The position numbers were made by a program, and so were the translations under genes. DNA of 60,212 nucleotides from contig JAQXGX010000159.1 in the NCBI GenBank assembly GCA_029006935.1, positions 1 to 60,212 on the forward strand, written 5' to 3'. The DNA is from Eggerthellales bacterium. GTDB taxonomy: Bacteria > Actinomycetota > Coriobacteriia > Coriobacteriales > Eggerthellaceae. This document shows positions 16,618 to 24,661 of the stretch, piece by piece. Each line of letters begins with the position of its first letter. Within the stretch, counting starts at the first letter, position 1. Below the pieces are notes generated by a model. The model saw nothing but the letters and a program-made list of their open reading frames with translations. It did not search any database and was not told the DNA's origin.

Positions 16618-17649
16618 ATGAATACTCCAATCACCACGTGCACCAGCACGCAAATCAAAGAATTCTTGGCACAGATCAAGCAGCCAGAGTTTCGATATAA
16701 GCAGATCCTTGAATGGCTTTTCGTCCATCGTGCCTGCTCTTACCAGGAAATGACCAACCTTCCCAAAGCCCTGCGGGAGCAGCTGGAGGCCCATATGCCA
16801 CTGCATATTCCCCAGCTGTACAACCGAAGGGTTTCCAAGGACGGCACGCGAAAGTACCTGTTCCAGCTCCATGATGGCCAGCTGGTAGAAACCGTGGCCA
16901 TTCCCTCGCGATCAGGAAAAGACCGCCTGACCGTGTGTTTTTCCACCCAGGTGGGCTGCGCCATGGGATGCGTGTTCTGCGCCACGGGGCACGAAGGATT
17001 CACCCGCAACCTGGGTTTTGGTGAAATCGTCTATCAGATCCTGCTAGCCGAAGATGACATGGGCATGCGCGTTTCCAACCTGGTGGGAATGGGTCAGGGA
17101 GAGCCCTTCTTGAACTTAGACAACGTGCTGGACGCCCTCCTGGTGCTCAACAACCCTAAGGGAATCGGTATCGGAGCAAGAAAGATCACCATATCGACCT
17201 GCGGCGTCATTCCCGGCATCCGCAGGTTCCAGGAAGTGAAGCAGCAGTTCACCATGGCAATTTCCCTCCATTCCGCCATCCAAAGCAAGAGGGATCAGAT
17301 CATGCCTCGATCCCGGAAATGGCCGCTTGATCAGCTGAAGGAATCGCTCATAGAGTATCTGGATCAAACAGATCGTCGGATCACCTTCGAGTATCTGCTC
17401 ATCGGAGGATTCAATGACGGTGAAGAAGACCTAAGGGCCCTGGTTCGGTACTGCGACGGGCTGCTTTGCCATATCAACCTGCTCAACATGAACCAGATCG
17501 AGGGATCCCCCTTCCGCCCTGCAAGCAAAAAGGCTGTGAACCATTGGCTCACAGCCTTGAACGATGCGGGAATAGAAACCACCCTGCGGGCTTCTAGGGG
17601 AGCAGACATCGAAGGTGCCTGCGGACAGCTTAAGAACTCCCTCTCCTAG
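16618..17649 (+). CDS. rlmN: 23S rRNA (adenine2503-C2)/tRNA methyltransferase RlmN
   Basis: A radical-SAM enzyme that methylates C2 of A2503 in 23S rRNA and of A37 in some tRNAs. The cluster motif CAMGCVFC is at 114-121, and the methyl-carrying Cys335 is in GADIEGACGQL near the C-terminus. The SAM-binding region shows GMGQGEPFLN and STCGVIPGI. The 343-residue length and the N-terminal helical domain are normal. A Cfr-type resistance methyltransferase would be an alternative, but the overall motif set fits RlmN. The gene is a single plus-strand unit between ddl and parB; its end lies 3 nt from the convergent parB end. Confidence 0.95.
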   Translation: MNTPITTCTSTQIKEFLAQIKQPEFRYKQILEWLFVHRACSYQEMTNLPKALREQLEAHMPLHIPQLYNRRVSKDGTRKYLFQLHDGQLVETVAIPSRSGKDRLTVCFSTQVGCAMGCVFCATGHEGFTRNLGFGEIVYQILLAEDDMGMRVSNLVGMGQGEPFLNLDNVLDALLVLNNPKGIGIGARKITISTCGVIPGIRRFQEVKQQFTMAISLHSAIQSKRDQIMPRSRKWPLDQLKESLIEYLDQTDRRITFEYLLIGGFNDGEEDLRALVRYCDGLLCHINLLNMNQIEGSPFRPASKKAVNHWLTALNDAGIETTLRASRGADIEGACGQLKNSLS

Positions 17650-17652
17650 CCC

Positions 17653-18807
17653 TTATTCCGCGCTGCTCATAAGGGCAAAGATCCTCTGCAGGTCCTCTTC
17701 GTCCTTGAACTCGATCTCGATCTTGTTCTTTCCCTGGGAAGACTTCACCCTCACCCCGGTACCGAACAGTCCCCGCAGCTCCTTTGCCACCTTCTTATAG
17801 GACTTGGGCAGGGGAGCGCGCTTCGCCGCTGCAGGCTCCGGCTTGTTTTCCAGCAGTCGCGCAATGCTTTCCGCTTCCCTTACGGAAATCTTTTCCTGAC
17901 GAAGCTTATCGGTGAGCTTCTGCCTTCCCTCCTGGCTGGAGATGGACAGAATGGCACGAGCATGGCCGGCGGTAATCTTCTCTTCGAACAGCAGCTGCTG
18001 CGCGTCCTCAGGAAGCTCCAGCAAACGAAGAGCGTTGGCTATGGTGGATCGGCCCTTGGACAGCATCTGGGCAAGCTCAGCTTGCTTCAAGCCCTTTCGC
18101 TCCATGATTCGGCGATATCCGTAGGCCTCTTCGATGGGATTCAGGTCCGAGCGCTGGATGTTCTCGATCAGCGCCAGCTCCATAACCTCATCGTCGTCAG
18201 CCTTCCTTATGCGCACGGGAACCGTCTTCAGCTCAGCACGCTGGCAGGCGCGCCAACGCCGCTCCCCTGCGATGATCTGGTAGGTGCCCTTCTTCGTGGC
18301 ACGAACCAGAATAGGCTGCAGCAGGCCATCTTTCTCAATAGAGGAAGCAAGTTCATCAAGCTCCTCTTCCTTGAACTGCCTGCGGGGCTGATCAGGGTTA
18401 GGCTCGATCAGCTCGATGGGCACTTCCTCCGGATCGCGAGGCTCCTGATGCTCTTCCCGAGCAGCAGGAGCAACGGGATGGGCGGTACGACGCTCGGGCT
18501 CAGGAGGTAGCGTGGACTTAACGGGAGCCTTGGCTGCTCTGGAGGTCACGCCCTTGATGACCGTCCCGTCTTCCGCAACCACCTCTACGGGCGCAGATTC
18601 AGCTGGGGCAGGCGAAGGGGGCACGGCATCCGACGCTCGGGTCACGCGGGCTTCGGCCGGAAGCTCCTCGTCGGGAACAACCACGCGTTCGCGCTCTGCC
18701 ATGCGCTTGGGTTTTTCCGCCGCAGAAGGGGTCATGCTCTCCTCATAGGAGCCGCCCAGCAGGGAATCAAGGCCGCGGCCCAGGCCGCCTCTGTTCTTAC
18801 CAGCCAC
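17653..18807 (-). CDS. parB: Chromosome partitioning protein ParB (parS-binding CTPase)
   Basis: ParB loads on parS, slides as a CTP clamp and recruits SMC. The N-terminal ParA-stimulating motif is GGLGRGLDSLLGG. The CTP-binding box is GERRWRA (181-187), ENIQRSDLNP follows, and a helix-turn-helix lies around 235-260 (LKQAELAQMLSKGRSTIAN). A C-terminal dimer domain ends the protein. Between residues 20 and 128 lies an unusually long Pro/Ala/Glu linker. I prefer the GTG at 18807 (VAGKNRGG); a TTG at 18813 is also well placed behind AAGGA. The start overlaps the end of parA, so translation is coupled. Confidence 0.95.
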   Translation of the reverse strand: MAGKNRGGLGRGLDSLLGGSYEESMTPSAAEKPKRMAERERVVVPDEELPAEARVTRASDAVPPSPAPAESAPVEVVAEDGTVIKGVTSRAAKAPVKSTLPPEPERRTAHPVAPAAREEHQEPRDPEEVPIELIEPNPDQPRRQFKEEELDELASSIEKDGLLQPILVRATKKGTYQIIAGERRWRACQRAELKTVPVRIRKADDDEVMELALIENIQRSDLNPIEEAYGYRRIMERKGLKQAELAQMLSKGRSTIANALRLLELPEDAQQLLFEEKITAGHARAILSISSQEGRQKLTDKLRQEKISVREAESIARLLENKPEPAAAKRAPLPKSYKKVAKELRGLFGTGVRVKSSQGKNKIEIEFKDEEDLQRIFALMSSAE

Positions 18808-19855
18808 GTGCAATCACTTCCTTAGCAAGCTTCACATAAGACTCCGCGCCCTTTCCGGCGGGATCGAATTGAGTAATGGGTTGACCGAAGCTGGGTGCTT
18901 CGGAAAGCTTCACCGTTCGCGGAATGATGGTCTGGAACGCCTTGTCTCCGAAGAATCCCTGAACCTCCTGGGCAACCTGCTTGGACAAGATGGTGCGCCC
19001 ATCGTACATGGTCAGCAGCACGCCGAAGATATCCAGAGAGGGATTCAGACGGGTTTTGACACGTTTCATCGAATCGAGAAGTTTTGTCACACCCTCAAGG
19101 GCATAGAACTCGCATTGGATAGGGATAAGGAGCTTATCGGCAGCCACGAAGGCATTCACGGTGAGCAGTCCCAACGAAGGAGGGCAATCGATGAAGATAT
19201 AGTCGTACTTTCCCCTGAAACGCCCGATGGCATCCTTGAGGCGATTCTCGCGAGCCATCTCTGAAACCAGTTCCACCTCCGCACCGGCAAGGTTGATGGT
19301 CGCCGGGACCAAATCCAAGCCTTGACACACATCGGGAACGATGATGTTCTCCAAAGGCTCATCATTCAGAAGAGCATCGTAGATGCAGTAGTCCAGTCGG
19401 CTCTTCTCAATCCCCAGTCCGCTGGATGCGTTTCCCTGAGGGTCAAGGTCAACCAGAAGAACCTGCTTGCCCTGCTCCCCAAGAGCAGCGGAAAGATTCA
19501 CCGCGGTAGTGGACTTACCTACCCCGCCCTTTTGGTTGATGATCGCCACCACGCGGGTTTCGCCCACCACATGGGTGACCCGGTCCTTCTGGTCATATTT
19601 CTTGATAGGCTTGAAGGAAGCCGAGTCCTCTACCGGATTTGCTTCTTGCGCCTTTTGTGCTTCTTGAACAGCATCGGAAAGATCAGGCACATCCTCCTCC
19701 TGGACCAGATTGTCCACGTTTTCCTCAGCCTCAAGCGCTTCCGAAGGCGCCTGGTCCTGAGCAAGTTCGGAAGATGGTTGGTCCTGGGAGTCAGCAGCCT
19801 GCTCCTGGGCCTTGCGGGTGTTCCTGTCGCGCAGGAGGTTGTCGAAAAGACCCAC
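18797..19855 (-). CDS. parA: Chromosome partitioning ATPase ParA (Soj)
   Basis: A deviant Walker ATPase that drives origin segregation with ParB. The P-loop KGGVGKST is at 109-116. LLVDLDPQGNASSGLG and DYIFIDCPPSLGLLT follow, and the C-terminus ends VIARGW. The first ~98 residues are an acidic, Gln/Glu/Asp-rich extension starting MGLFDNLLRD. Typical Soj proteins begin only a few residues before the P-loop domain, so this is a lineage-specific addition. The GTG start at 19855 has a strong AAAGGAGG site. A good promoter (19936-19964) and two parS sites lie upstream, so ParB could autoregulate the operon. Confidence 0.95.
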   Translation of the reverse strand: MGLFDNLLRDRNTRKAQEQAADSQDQPSSELAQDQAPSEALEAEENVDNLVQEEDVPDLSDAVQEAQKAQEANPVEDSASFKPIKKYDQKDRVTHVVGETRVVAIINQKGGVGKSTTAVNLSAALGEQGKQVLLVDLDPQGNASSGLGIEKSRLDYCIYDALLNDEPLENIIVPDVCQGLDLVPATINLAGAEVELVSEMARENRLKDAIGRFRGKYDYIFIDCPPSLGLLTVNAFVAADKLLIPIQCEFYALEGVTKLLDSMKRVKTRLNPSLDIFGVLLTMYDGRTILSKQVAQEVQGFFGDKAFQTIIPRTVKLSEAPSFGQPITQFDPAGKGAESYVKLAKEVIARGW

Positions 19856-19935
19856 GAAGGCCTCCTTTCATACTGCGTTTTGCTGGTGTTTGACAAAGGC
19901 GGCAACCCTGATCGGAAATGCAGGGTTACTGGGAA

Positions 19936-19964
19936 AGTATAGTGTAGGGCGGTTCTTTTCTCAA
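19936..19964 (-). promoter_or_regulatory. parA: Promoter of parA-parB
   Basis: Minus strand TTGAGA (19964-19959), a 17-bp spacer and TATACT (19941-19936). A parS site (19980-19995) lies 15 bp upstream of the -35, close enough for ParB spreading to affect it. Confidence 0.7.
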
Positions 19965-19979
19965 TTACAGACCATCCGA

Positions 19980-19995
19980 CGTTTCACGTGAAACG
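19980..19995. promoter_or_regulatory. parS-like site 4
   Basis: CGTTTCACGTGAAACG: the 14-bp core is intact, with symmetric changes at both outer bases. It lies between rsmG and parA. Confidence 0.8.
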
Positions 19996-20040
19996 CTCAG
20001 TCGAGCTACCCCGAGCGCAATGAAATTGCCCCTGCAGGTA

Positions 20041-20056
20041 GGTTTCACGTGAAACA
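20041..20056. promoter_or_regulatory. parS-like site 5
   Basis: GGTTTCACGTGAAACA, one mismatch from canonical. It is 61 bp centre-to-centre from site 4 and just past the end of rsmG. Confidence 0.83.
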
Positions 20057-20069
20057 TGTGGACGATAAG

Positions 20070-20729
20070 CTACAGGGGTTTCTTCTGGGCGAAACCGACC
20101 TGCCGGGGCAGGGAAAGCTTGGGTTTGGCGACCTTCTTGAATACGATGATCCTGCGGTTCGTCACGCCGTCCGAAAGAACGAAGGACCTGTCGGATTCCA
20201 GAGCCATGCCCAGTTTCTTCTGTAGTCCCAGCGCATGCTCCATTTCCTCTTCACTCACATTGGCCTTGTAGCAGATCAGATGGCCGCCCATCTTCAAGCA
20301 GGGGCTGGCCAGCTCCATAAGAATGCTCAACTTGGAAAGAGCGCGGGCGGTAAGGACGCTGAACGAGAATCGGTGATCGCGGCTCAGGTCCTCGATTCTT
20401 CCATGGTAGGTGGTTACCTGATTCCGCAAGCCCAGCTCTTGAATGACGCCGTCAAGCACCCGGGTCTTCTTGCCTACCGAGTCGGCAAGGATGGTTTCGC
20501 GGCCGGTAACGATGGCCAAGGGAATACCCGGGAAACCGCCTCCGGTACCCAGATCACCATAGAGGCCTTCCGGAGCGGCATTGATCTCTGGCAGACCGGA
20601 AAGGGAATCCTCAACATGAAGGAGCATGCCATCCTCCAAGGAGTCGATACGGGTGAGGTTCGTGGTCTTGTTCGCCTCGATGATAAGCTCAAGATGGCGA
20701 CGGATCAGATCCTGTTGGGCTTCGTTCAT
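20070..20729 (-). CDS. rsmG: 16S rRNA (guanine527-N7)-methyltransferase RsmG
   Basis: RsmG methylates G527 of 16S rRNA using S-adenosylmethionine; its loss gives low-level streptomycin resistance. The 219-residue protein shows the family features: TNLTRIDSLEDGMLLHVEDS, the SAM-binding GDLGTGGGFPGIPLAI, and LTARALSKLS. This enzyme lies between jag and parA in many actinobacteria, as here. A strong terminator (20776-20813) separates it from jag. Confidence 0.96.
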   Translation of the reverse strand: MNEAQQDLIRRHLELIIEANKTTNLTRIDSLEDGMLLHVEDSLSGLPEINAAPEGLYGDLGTGGGFPGIPLAIVTGRETILADSVGKKTRVLDGVIQELGLRNQVTTYHGRIEDLSRDHRFSFSVLTARALSKLSILMELASPCLKMGGHLICYKANVSEEEMEHALGLQKKLGMALESDRSFVLSDGVTNRRIIVFKKVAKPKLSLPRQVGFAQKKPL

Positions 20730-20775
20730 TAATCACACCTTCATGCCGTAGCGGTCAAAGATGACCTCAGAATAC

Positions 20776-20813
20776 CAAAGAAAAAGGCCGGGGCTCGAAA
20801 GCGCCCGACCTTT
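20776..20813 (-). terminator. Terminator after jag
   Basis: On the minus strand AAAGG-TCGGGCGCT-TTCG-AGCCCCGG-CCTTT folds into a long stem with a tetraloop and one bulge, followed by TTTTTC. It ends the rpmH-to-jag transcript. Confidence 0.85.
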
Positions 20814-20835
20814 AGGAGCAAAGTGCTTCTTCCCG

Positions 20836-21354
20836 TTAGTTGGGGATGATCACCACATGGCGTCCAGGACCTTCGCCTTCGGATTCGGTCCGCACCCGCG
20901 GATCCTCGCGAAGGGCGATATGGATGATACGACGCTCATAGGGGGTCATGGGATGAAGCTTCACATTCCGACCCTGGCGAGCAGCGCGGTCTGCGGCGGA
21001 AAGCGCGATGGACTCCAGCTTCTGACGCTGGCGAGACTTGTATCCCTCCACGTCCACGACTACCGGATAGCGGAAGCCGATCTTACGCACCACGATGGCG
21101 GATACCAGGAATTGCAGGGACTCCAGGGTCTTCCCGTGGCGGCCGATCAGCACCGCAAGGTCATCGCCGGTGATGTCGAGGATCAGCTCCCCTTCGTCGC
21201 CTTCATATTCGTCGATGGTAACGTCGCCTACGTTGAAGTGCTTCAGGATGTCGCGGATGGTGTCGATAGCCACATCGGCGATCTGGTCAACTTCCTCATC
21301 AGTGAGGGTAGAAGGGTCCTTGGGCTCTATTTCTTCTTTGACTTCTTCAGTCAT
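20836..21354 (-). CDS. jag: KH/R3H RNA-binding protein Jag (KhpB/EloR)
   Basis: A 172-residue single-stranded nucleic-acid-binding protein linked in other bacteria to cell elongation and envelope control. A KH-like domain has LIGRHGKTLESLQFLV (GxxG-type loop), and a C-terminal R3H domain has MTPYERRIIHIALRED. The N-terminus is short and acidic, without a long Jag_N module. It is the last gene before the terminator in the rpmH-rnpA-yidD-yidC-jag order that is conserved near bacterial origins. Confidence 0.94.
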   Translation of the reverse strand: MTEEVKEEIEPKDPSTLTDEEVDQIADVAIDTIRDILKHFNVGDVTIDEYEGDEGELILDITGDDLAVLIGRHGKTLESLQFLVSAIVVRKIGFRYPVVVDVEGYKSRQRQKLESIALSAADRAARQGRNVKLHPMTPYERRIIHIALREDPRVRTESEGEGPGRHVVIIPN

Positions 21355-21435
21355 GGTGTTCCTTCCAATACCATACGCGCCTTCGCATTCGCGAAGAACG
21401 CGGTTCCTGTTCCTTGTTTGGCTGAGCGTTCGGAG

Positions 21436-22209
21436 CTAGCGCTTCTTATGCTGGCGCTTCTTGGACTGCTTGCGCTCAACCGTGACCTGGACGGGAGCAG
21501 CCGGCAGAGCAGCTTCGACCTCGGCATCCTGCTTCTTGACGATAGCCAGGGAAACCTGCTGCTGGATGATTGCCAGCAGGGAGGAAACAGCCCAGAACAA
21601 GAGAACGCCCGCGGGGGAGGACCAGCCAATGAACAGCATCATCAGGGTCATGAACACCATCATGATCAGGGTCTGCTGGCGCTGAGCCTTGTCCGCCTTG
21701 TTCATGGTCATGAGGGAGGGGATGAAGGTCAGGAACGCGAACAGAAGCAGGAGGGCAAAGTACGGGATCGCGGCAACGATTCCGTCAGCAAGGGCGCCCG
21801 CAGGGCTTTCCACCAGGTTGGGGACGATGCCGTAGAACGAGCAATCGGTGACGTTGTTCAGGTACTTGCCGCCATCTCCGCGCAGAACCTGGAACAGCAG
21901 GATGAAGATAGGCATCTGGATAAGCATGGGAATGCAGCTTGCCAGAGGGTTGAACTTTGCCTCGGCGTAGAGCTTCTGCAGCTCTTCGCTCTGACGGACC
22001 TGATCGCCCGCATAACGCTCCTGCACCTGCTTGATCAGGGGCTGGATCTTCTGCATCTGATAGGTTGCCTTGGACTGCTTGAACATAAGGGGAGTGATGA
22101 TCAGGCGGAAGATCACCGTGATTACGATGATCGCCAAACCCCAGTCCAGGCAGATGTCGTGGAAAAACGTGATGCAGTAGAACACCGCGTCCTTAAGCAT
22201 ATCCCACAT
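21436..22209 (-). CDS. yidC: Membrane protein insertase YidC (Oxa1 family)
   Basis: YidC inserts and folds membrane proteins alone or with Sec. At 257 residues it is the short form without the large Gram-negative periplasmic domain. Five hydrophobic stretches are visible, with the conserved groove Arg35 in FRLIITPL and the loop QMQKIQPLIKQVQERYAGD. FIGWSSPAGVLLFWAVSS near the C-terminus is typical, and the basic tail (KQSKKRQHKKR) can bind ribosomes. No lipobox is seen. It is 44 nt downstream of yidD in the same operon. Confidence 0.96.
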   Translation of the reverse strand: MWDMLKDAVFYCITFFHDICLDWGLAIIVITVIFRLIITPLMFKQSKATYQMQKIQPLIKQVQERYAGDQVRQSEELQKLYAEAKFNPLASCIPMLIQMPIFILLFQVLRGDGGKYLNNVTDCSFYGIVPNLVESPAGALADGIVAAIPYFALLLLFAFLTFIPSLMTMNKADKAQRQQTLIMMVFMTLMMLFIGWSSPAGVLLFWAVSSLLAIIQQQVSLAIVKKQDAEVEAALPAAPVQVTVERKQSKKRQHKKR

Positions 22210-22253
22210 ACTACTTCCTTTCTATTTACCAAAGAAGACCGCAGCCCGCGCCC

Positions 22254-22514
22254 CTATGGCACGGGATCGTATCCATACGGTCCTCCCGGACGACAGCGGG
22301 AAAGGCGCTTGGCGGTAAGCCAGACGCCCTTGAGAAGCCCATATTTCTTTATTGCGATGAGCCCGTACTGGGAGCAGGTGGGGTAGAACCGGCAGCACCC
22401 CGGGAAGTGAGGAGACAGGACCATCTGGTAGAAGCGTATGGCGAAGATGCCGATCCACGAGGGGATCTTCTTCACCACGCCAAGAATCTTTCCTGCTGCA
22501 CCCTTCACGTCCAC
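22254..22514 (-). CDS. yidD: Membrane protein insertion efficiency factor YidD
   Basis: A small amphipathic membrane-associated protein that assists YidC-dependent insertion. The 86 residues contain the family core: [22 protein letters not shown], then [12 protein letters not shown] and [13 protein letters not shown], with the three conserved cysteines. It begins 7 nt after rnpA. Confidence 0.96.
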   Translation of the reverse strand: MDVKGAAGKILGVVKKIPSWIGIFAIRFYQMVLSPHFPGCCRFYPTCSQYGLIAIKKYGLLKGVWLTAKRLSRCRPGGPYGYDPVP

Positions 22515-22521
22515 CGGCGTG

Positions 22522-22869
22522 CTACGGCTGGTCTACCAGCCTGCCATCCCTCCTTAGAGCCTTCTGGCAATATGTGATCATTTCGGAGTACTGAGCCGAA
22601 GTGACCTTCTTCTTAGCAAGGAACACCACGTCATACTCCGGCCAGGGACCCCCGAGGTCTCGGGCCAAGGCGCGCATGCGACGCTTTGCAGCGTTTCTCC
22701 ACACCGCGTTCCCCAGCTTCTTCCCTGCAATAAAGGCAACACGACCGCACATGGATGATGAGCGGTCGTGTTGCTGTGGTAACACTATTAACGTAAGGTA
22801 GGGAGTATGAATACGCCTACCGTTAGCGAACAAACAAGAGATATCCTGGCTGGATTTTATGATCTCCAA
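22522..22869 (-). CDS. rnpA: Ribonuclease P protein component
   Basis: The protein subunit that helps RNase P RNA cleave tRNA 5' leaders. The 115-residue product has the phenylalanine/basic N-terminal cleft region ([19 protein letters not shown]) and a somewhat diverged RNR motif ([19 protein letters not shown], where most homologues read RNRxKR). It follows rpmH by 17 nt, the usual bacterial arrangement. Confidence 0.95.
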   Translation of the reverse strand: MEIIKSSQDISCLFANGRRIHTPYLTLIVLPQQHDRSSSMCGRVAFIAGKKLGNAVWRNAAKRRMRALARDLGGPWPEYDVVFLAKKKVTSAQYSEMITYCQKALRRDGRLVDQP

Positions 22870-22886
22870 GACCGGGTTTCCTGTTT

Positions 22887-23021
22887 TTAGACGGTCAGGC
22901 GCTTACGACCCTTTGCACGGCGGGCACGCAGAACAGCACGGCCGCCCTTGGTGGCCATGCGGGCACGGAAGCCATGGCACTTTGCACGCTTACGAGTGTT
23001 AGGTTGATAGGTGCGTTTCAT
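22887..23021 (-). CDS. rpmH: 50S ribosomal protein L34
   Basis: A 44-residue basic ribosomal protein, [18 protein letters not shown] to KGRKRLTV, matching the family end to end. The ATG at 23021 has AAGGGA eight bases upstream; an in-frame upstream extension is not part of L34. It is the first gene of the leftward operon, with its promoter at 23062-23089. Confidence 0.98.
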   Translation of the reverse strand: MKRTYQPNTRKRAKCHGFRARMATKGGRAVLRARRAKGRKRLTV

Positions 23022-23061
23022 CTTCTTTTCCCTTTCAGTACGTAAAGAGTAACCTCGAAAT

Positions 23062-23089
23062 TTTATACCAAGCCCGCGTCTGTGGTCAA
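23062..23089 (-). promoter_or_regulatory. rpmH: Promoter of rpmH operon
   Basis: Minus strand TTGACC (23089-23084), a 16-bp spacer and TATAAA (23067-23062), 40 bp before the L34 start. Confidence 0.7.
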
Positions 23090-23506
23090 CACGGCACATG
23101 AGGGCAAAAACTCACCAAATGATACCAATTACGACCCTTGGTGAAAAGGGGTTTAAGGGGTCTTTTTCCCCAATCAGCGGGGAATTTCTTGCAGTTCCTC
23201 CAAGGATCAGCGAATATCCTCCGACCCGATCTTGCCCACTGTGAAAAAACAATCTCCTAGAAAGGAAGCCTCAGGGGTTTTCGGCCACGGTTGAAAACCA
23301 TGATTGTGGAAAATGTGGAAAACCTGAAATTAGAAAAACCCCTGATGGGATGACTTGGTGTTTTCATTTTCCCACATTTTTCCATTCGTCGGTTTTCGTT
23401 TTCATCCCACGTTTTCCACAATTGCTGAATAATTTGTGGAAAACTCCGAAAACCTACGGTGGATTGATTTTCGCTTTTCGGATTTAGGCCGAAAAAGGTT
23501 TCGCCC

Positions 23507-23534
23507 TTGTGGAAAATCCACTATCCCTTACAAT
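23507..23534 (+). promoter_or_regulatory. Probable promoter of the GHKL-dnaA operon, overlapped by a DnaA box
   Basis: TTGTGG (23507-23512), a 16-bp spacer and TACAAT (23529-23534). The -35 lies within the DnaA box at 23508-23516, so DnaA binding should compete with RNA polymerase. Confidence 0.6.
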
Positions 23535-23638
23535 GAAAACCAATGGAATACGGGAGTTTTCCCCGTCTGGTGGAAAACCACGTTGAAAACCCCCGAAACA
23601 CCACGAAAAACGCAGCCGAAACACAAGGAAAACGCACC

Positions 23639-24637
23639 ATGGACGAAGCATCCGAAGGGGTCTTTGACTTCACCTACGTGGACGCCACGGCAAGGATCGC
23701 CCTGTACGACGACCTGAAGTCAGCACCGCGCATCACCGAAATCCCGCCTGGCGAAACAGACGCATTCATCGAGGCCCTGGCCTCCGCCGTCTACGAGCAG
23801 GCCCATGCCAGCGGCGGGGCCATTCCCTATACCGTCATCAGGGAGGTTTCGGAAAACTTCATCCACGCCCAGTTCGCCGAGATGGTGGTCACCATCCTGG
23901 ATCGGGGCAACACCATTCGCTTTGCCGATCAGGGTCCGGGAATCCCCAACAAGGAGAACGCCCAGCTGCCAGGCTTTTCTTCGGCCCGGGAGCCCATGAA
24001 GAAGTACATCCGCGGCGTGGGCTCCGGATTGCCAATAGTCAAGGAGTACCTGGAGTTTTCCCACGGAAGCATCACCATCGAGGACAACCTGGGCCGAGGC
24101 TCGGTGGTCACTCTGAGCGTAAGCCCCGAGGCTGCGCAGCCCCAGCCGAATCCCGCAGCCCCGTTCCTGCAGGGAATGCACCCGGGAGCAGGGGAAATGC
24201 CACCTCCTGCCGCTATGCAGGGAGGAAGCTACTACCAGGGCGCGCCCGCGGGAGCGCAGTCCTTTCCCCAGCAGGCATATCAGCAGGGCTTTGCTCCCGC
24301 CTACCCCCAGCAGGGAGCAGCGGTCCCCTCGTACGCCCAAAGTTACCCCGTGCAGCAGACGACGGCGGCAAACCCGGGATACGCCACGTTCGACCCCGTC
24401 CAGGCAAATGCCATGGCCGCGCTTTCGGGAATCAGCGATCGGGAGCGCCTGTACCTGCGTCACTTCAGGGACGAAGGCGCCCTGGGAGTGACCGAGGTCT
24501 GCAACCTGACCGGAGACGCCAACTCCACCGCCCACAACACCCTGACCAGGATGGAGGAGGCAGGTCTTCTGGAAAAGGTAGCAGGTAAGAAGAGGAGCCT
24601 GACCGCATACGGACGCCAGATTGCGATGACCCTGTAA
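23639..24637 (+). CDS. GHKL-type ATPase fused to a winged-helix domain, upstream of dnaA; function unknown
   Basis: 332 residues from the ATG at 23639 (AAGGA 9 nt upstream); an in-frame open stretch further upstream runs through the origin and is unlikely to be translated. Residues ~10-162 form a histidine-kinase-like ATP-binding domain: N box EVSENF (Glu69, Asn73), G1 box DQGPG (97-101), G2 box GVGSG (126-130), then GRGSVVTLSV. No phospho-acceptor or sensor domain is present, so this is not a classical sensor kinase; an anti-sigma-type kinase or an ATP-gated regulator is possible. A Pro/Gln/Ala/Tyr-rich linker (~163-255) leads to a C-terminal winged helix (~263-332, VTEVCNLTGDANSTAHNTL, MEEAGLLEKV). 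The gene lies 24 nt before dnaA in one operon. Control of replication initiation or dnaA expression is inferred from position only. Confidence 0.8.
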   Translation: MDEASEGVFDFTYVDATARIALYDDLKSAPRITEIPPGETDAFIEALASAVYEQAHASGGAIPYTVIREVSENFIHAQFAEMVVTILDRGNTIRFADQGPGIPNKENAQLPGFSSAREPMKKYIRGVGSGLPIVKEYLEFSHGSITIEDNLGRGSVVTLSVSPEAAQPQPNPAAPFLQGMHPGAGEMPPPAAMQGGSYYQGAPAGAQSFPQQAYQQGFAPAYPQQGAAVPSYAQSYPVQQTTAANPGYATFDPVQANAMAALSGISDRERLYLRHFRDEGALGVTEVCNLTGDANSTAHNTLTRMEEAGLLEKVAGKKRSLTAYGRQIAMTL

Positions 24638-24661
24638 TCCCAGGTCAGGAAGGTAAACAGC

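Larger units (their letters stand above)
23022..23638. other. oriC: oriC, upstream part: DnaA-box cluster between rpmH and the GHKL gene
   Basis: A 617-bp non-coding stretch, AT-richer than its surroundings. Five exact DnaA boxes TTTTCCACA are visible: 23305-23313 and 23314-23322 (minus, directly adjacent), 23412-23420 (plus), 23435-23443 (minus) and 23508-23516 (minus). A one-mismatch copy (TTTTCCACC) lies at 23569-23577 on the minus strand. Transcription diverges from this region and gene orientation switches here. This is the classic rpmH-dnaA origin position. The part from 23100 to 23290 holds no gene or box that I can see. Confidence 0.9.

Noticed and set aside
16613-18813. Other CACGTG occurrences (near 16635 and 18805) as parS
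   Set aside because: The flanks lack GTTT/AAAC; they are ordinary coding sequence.
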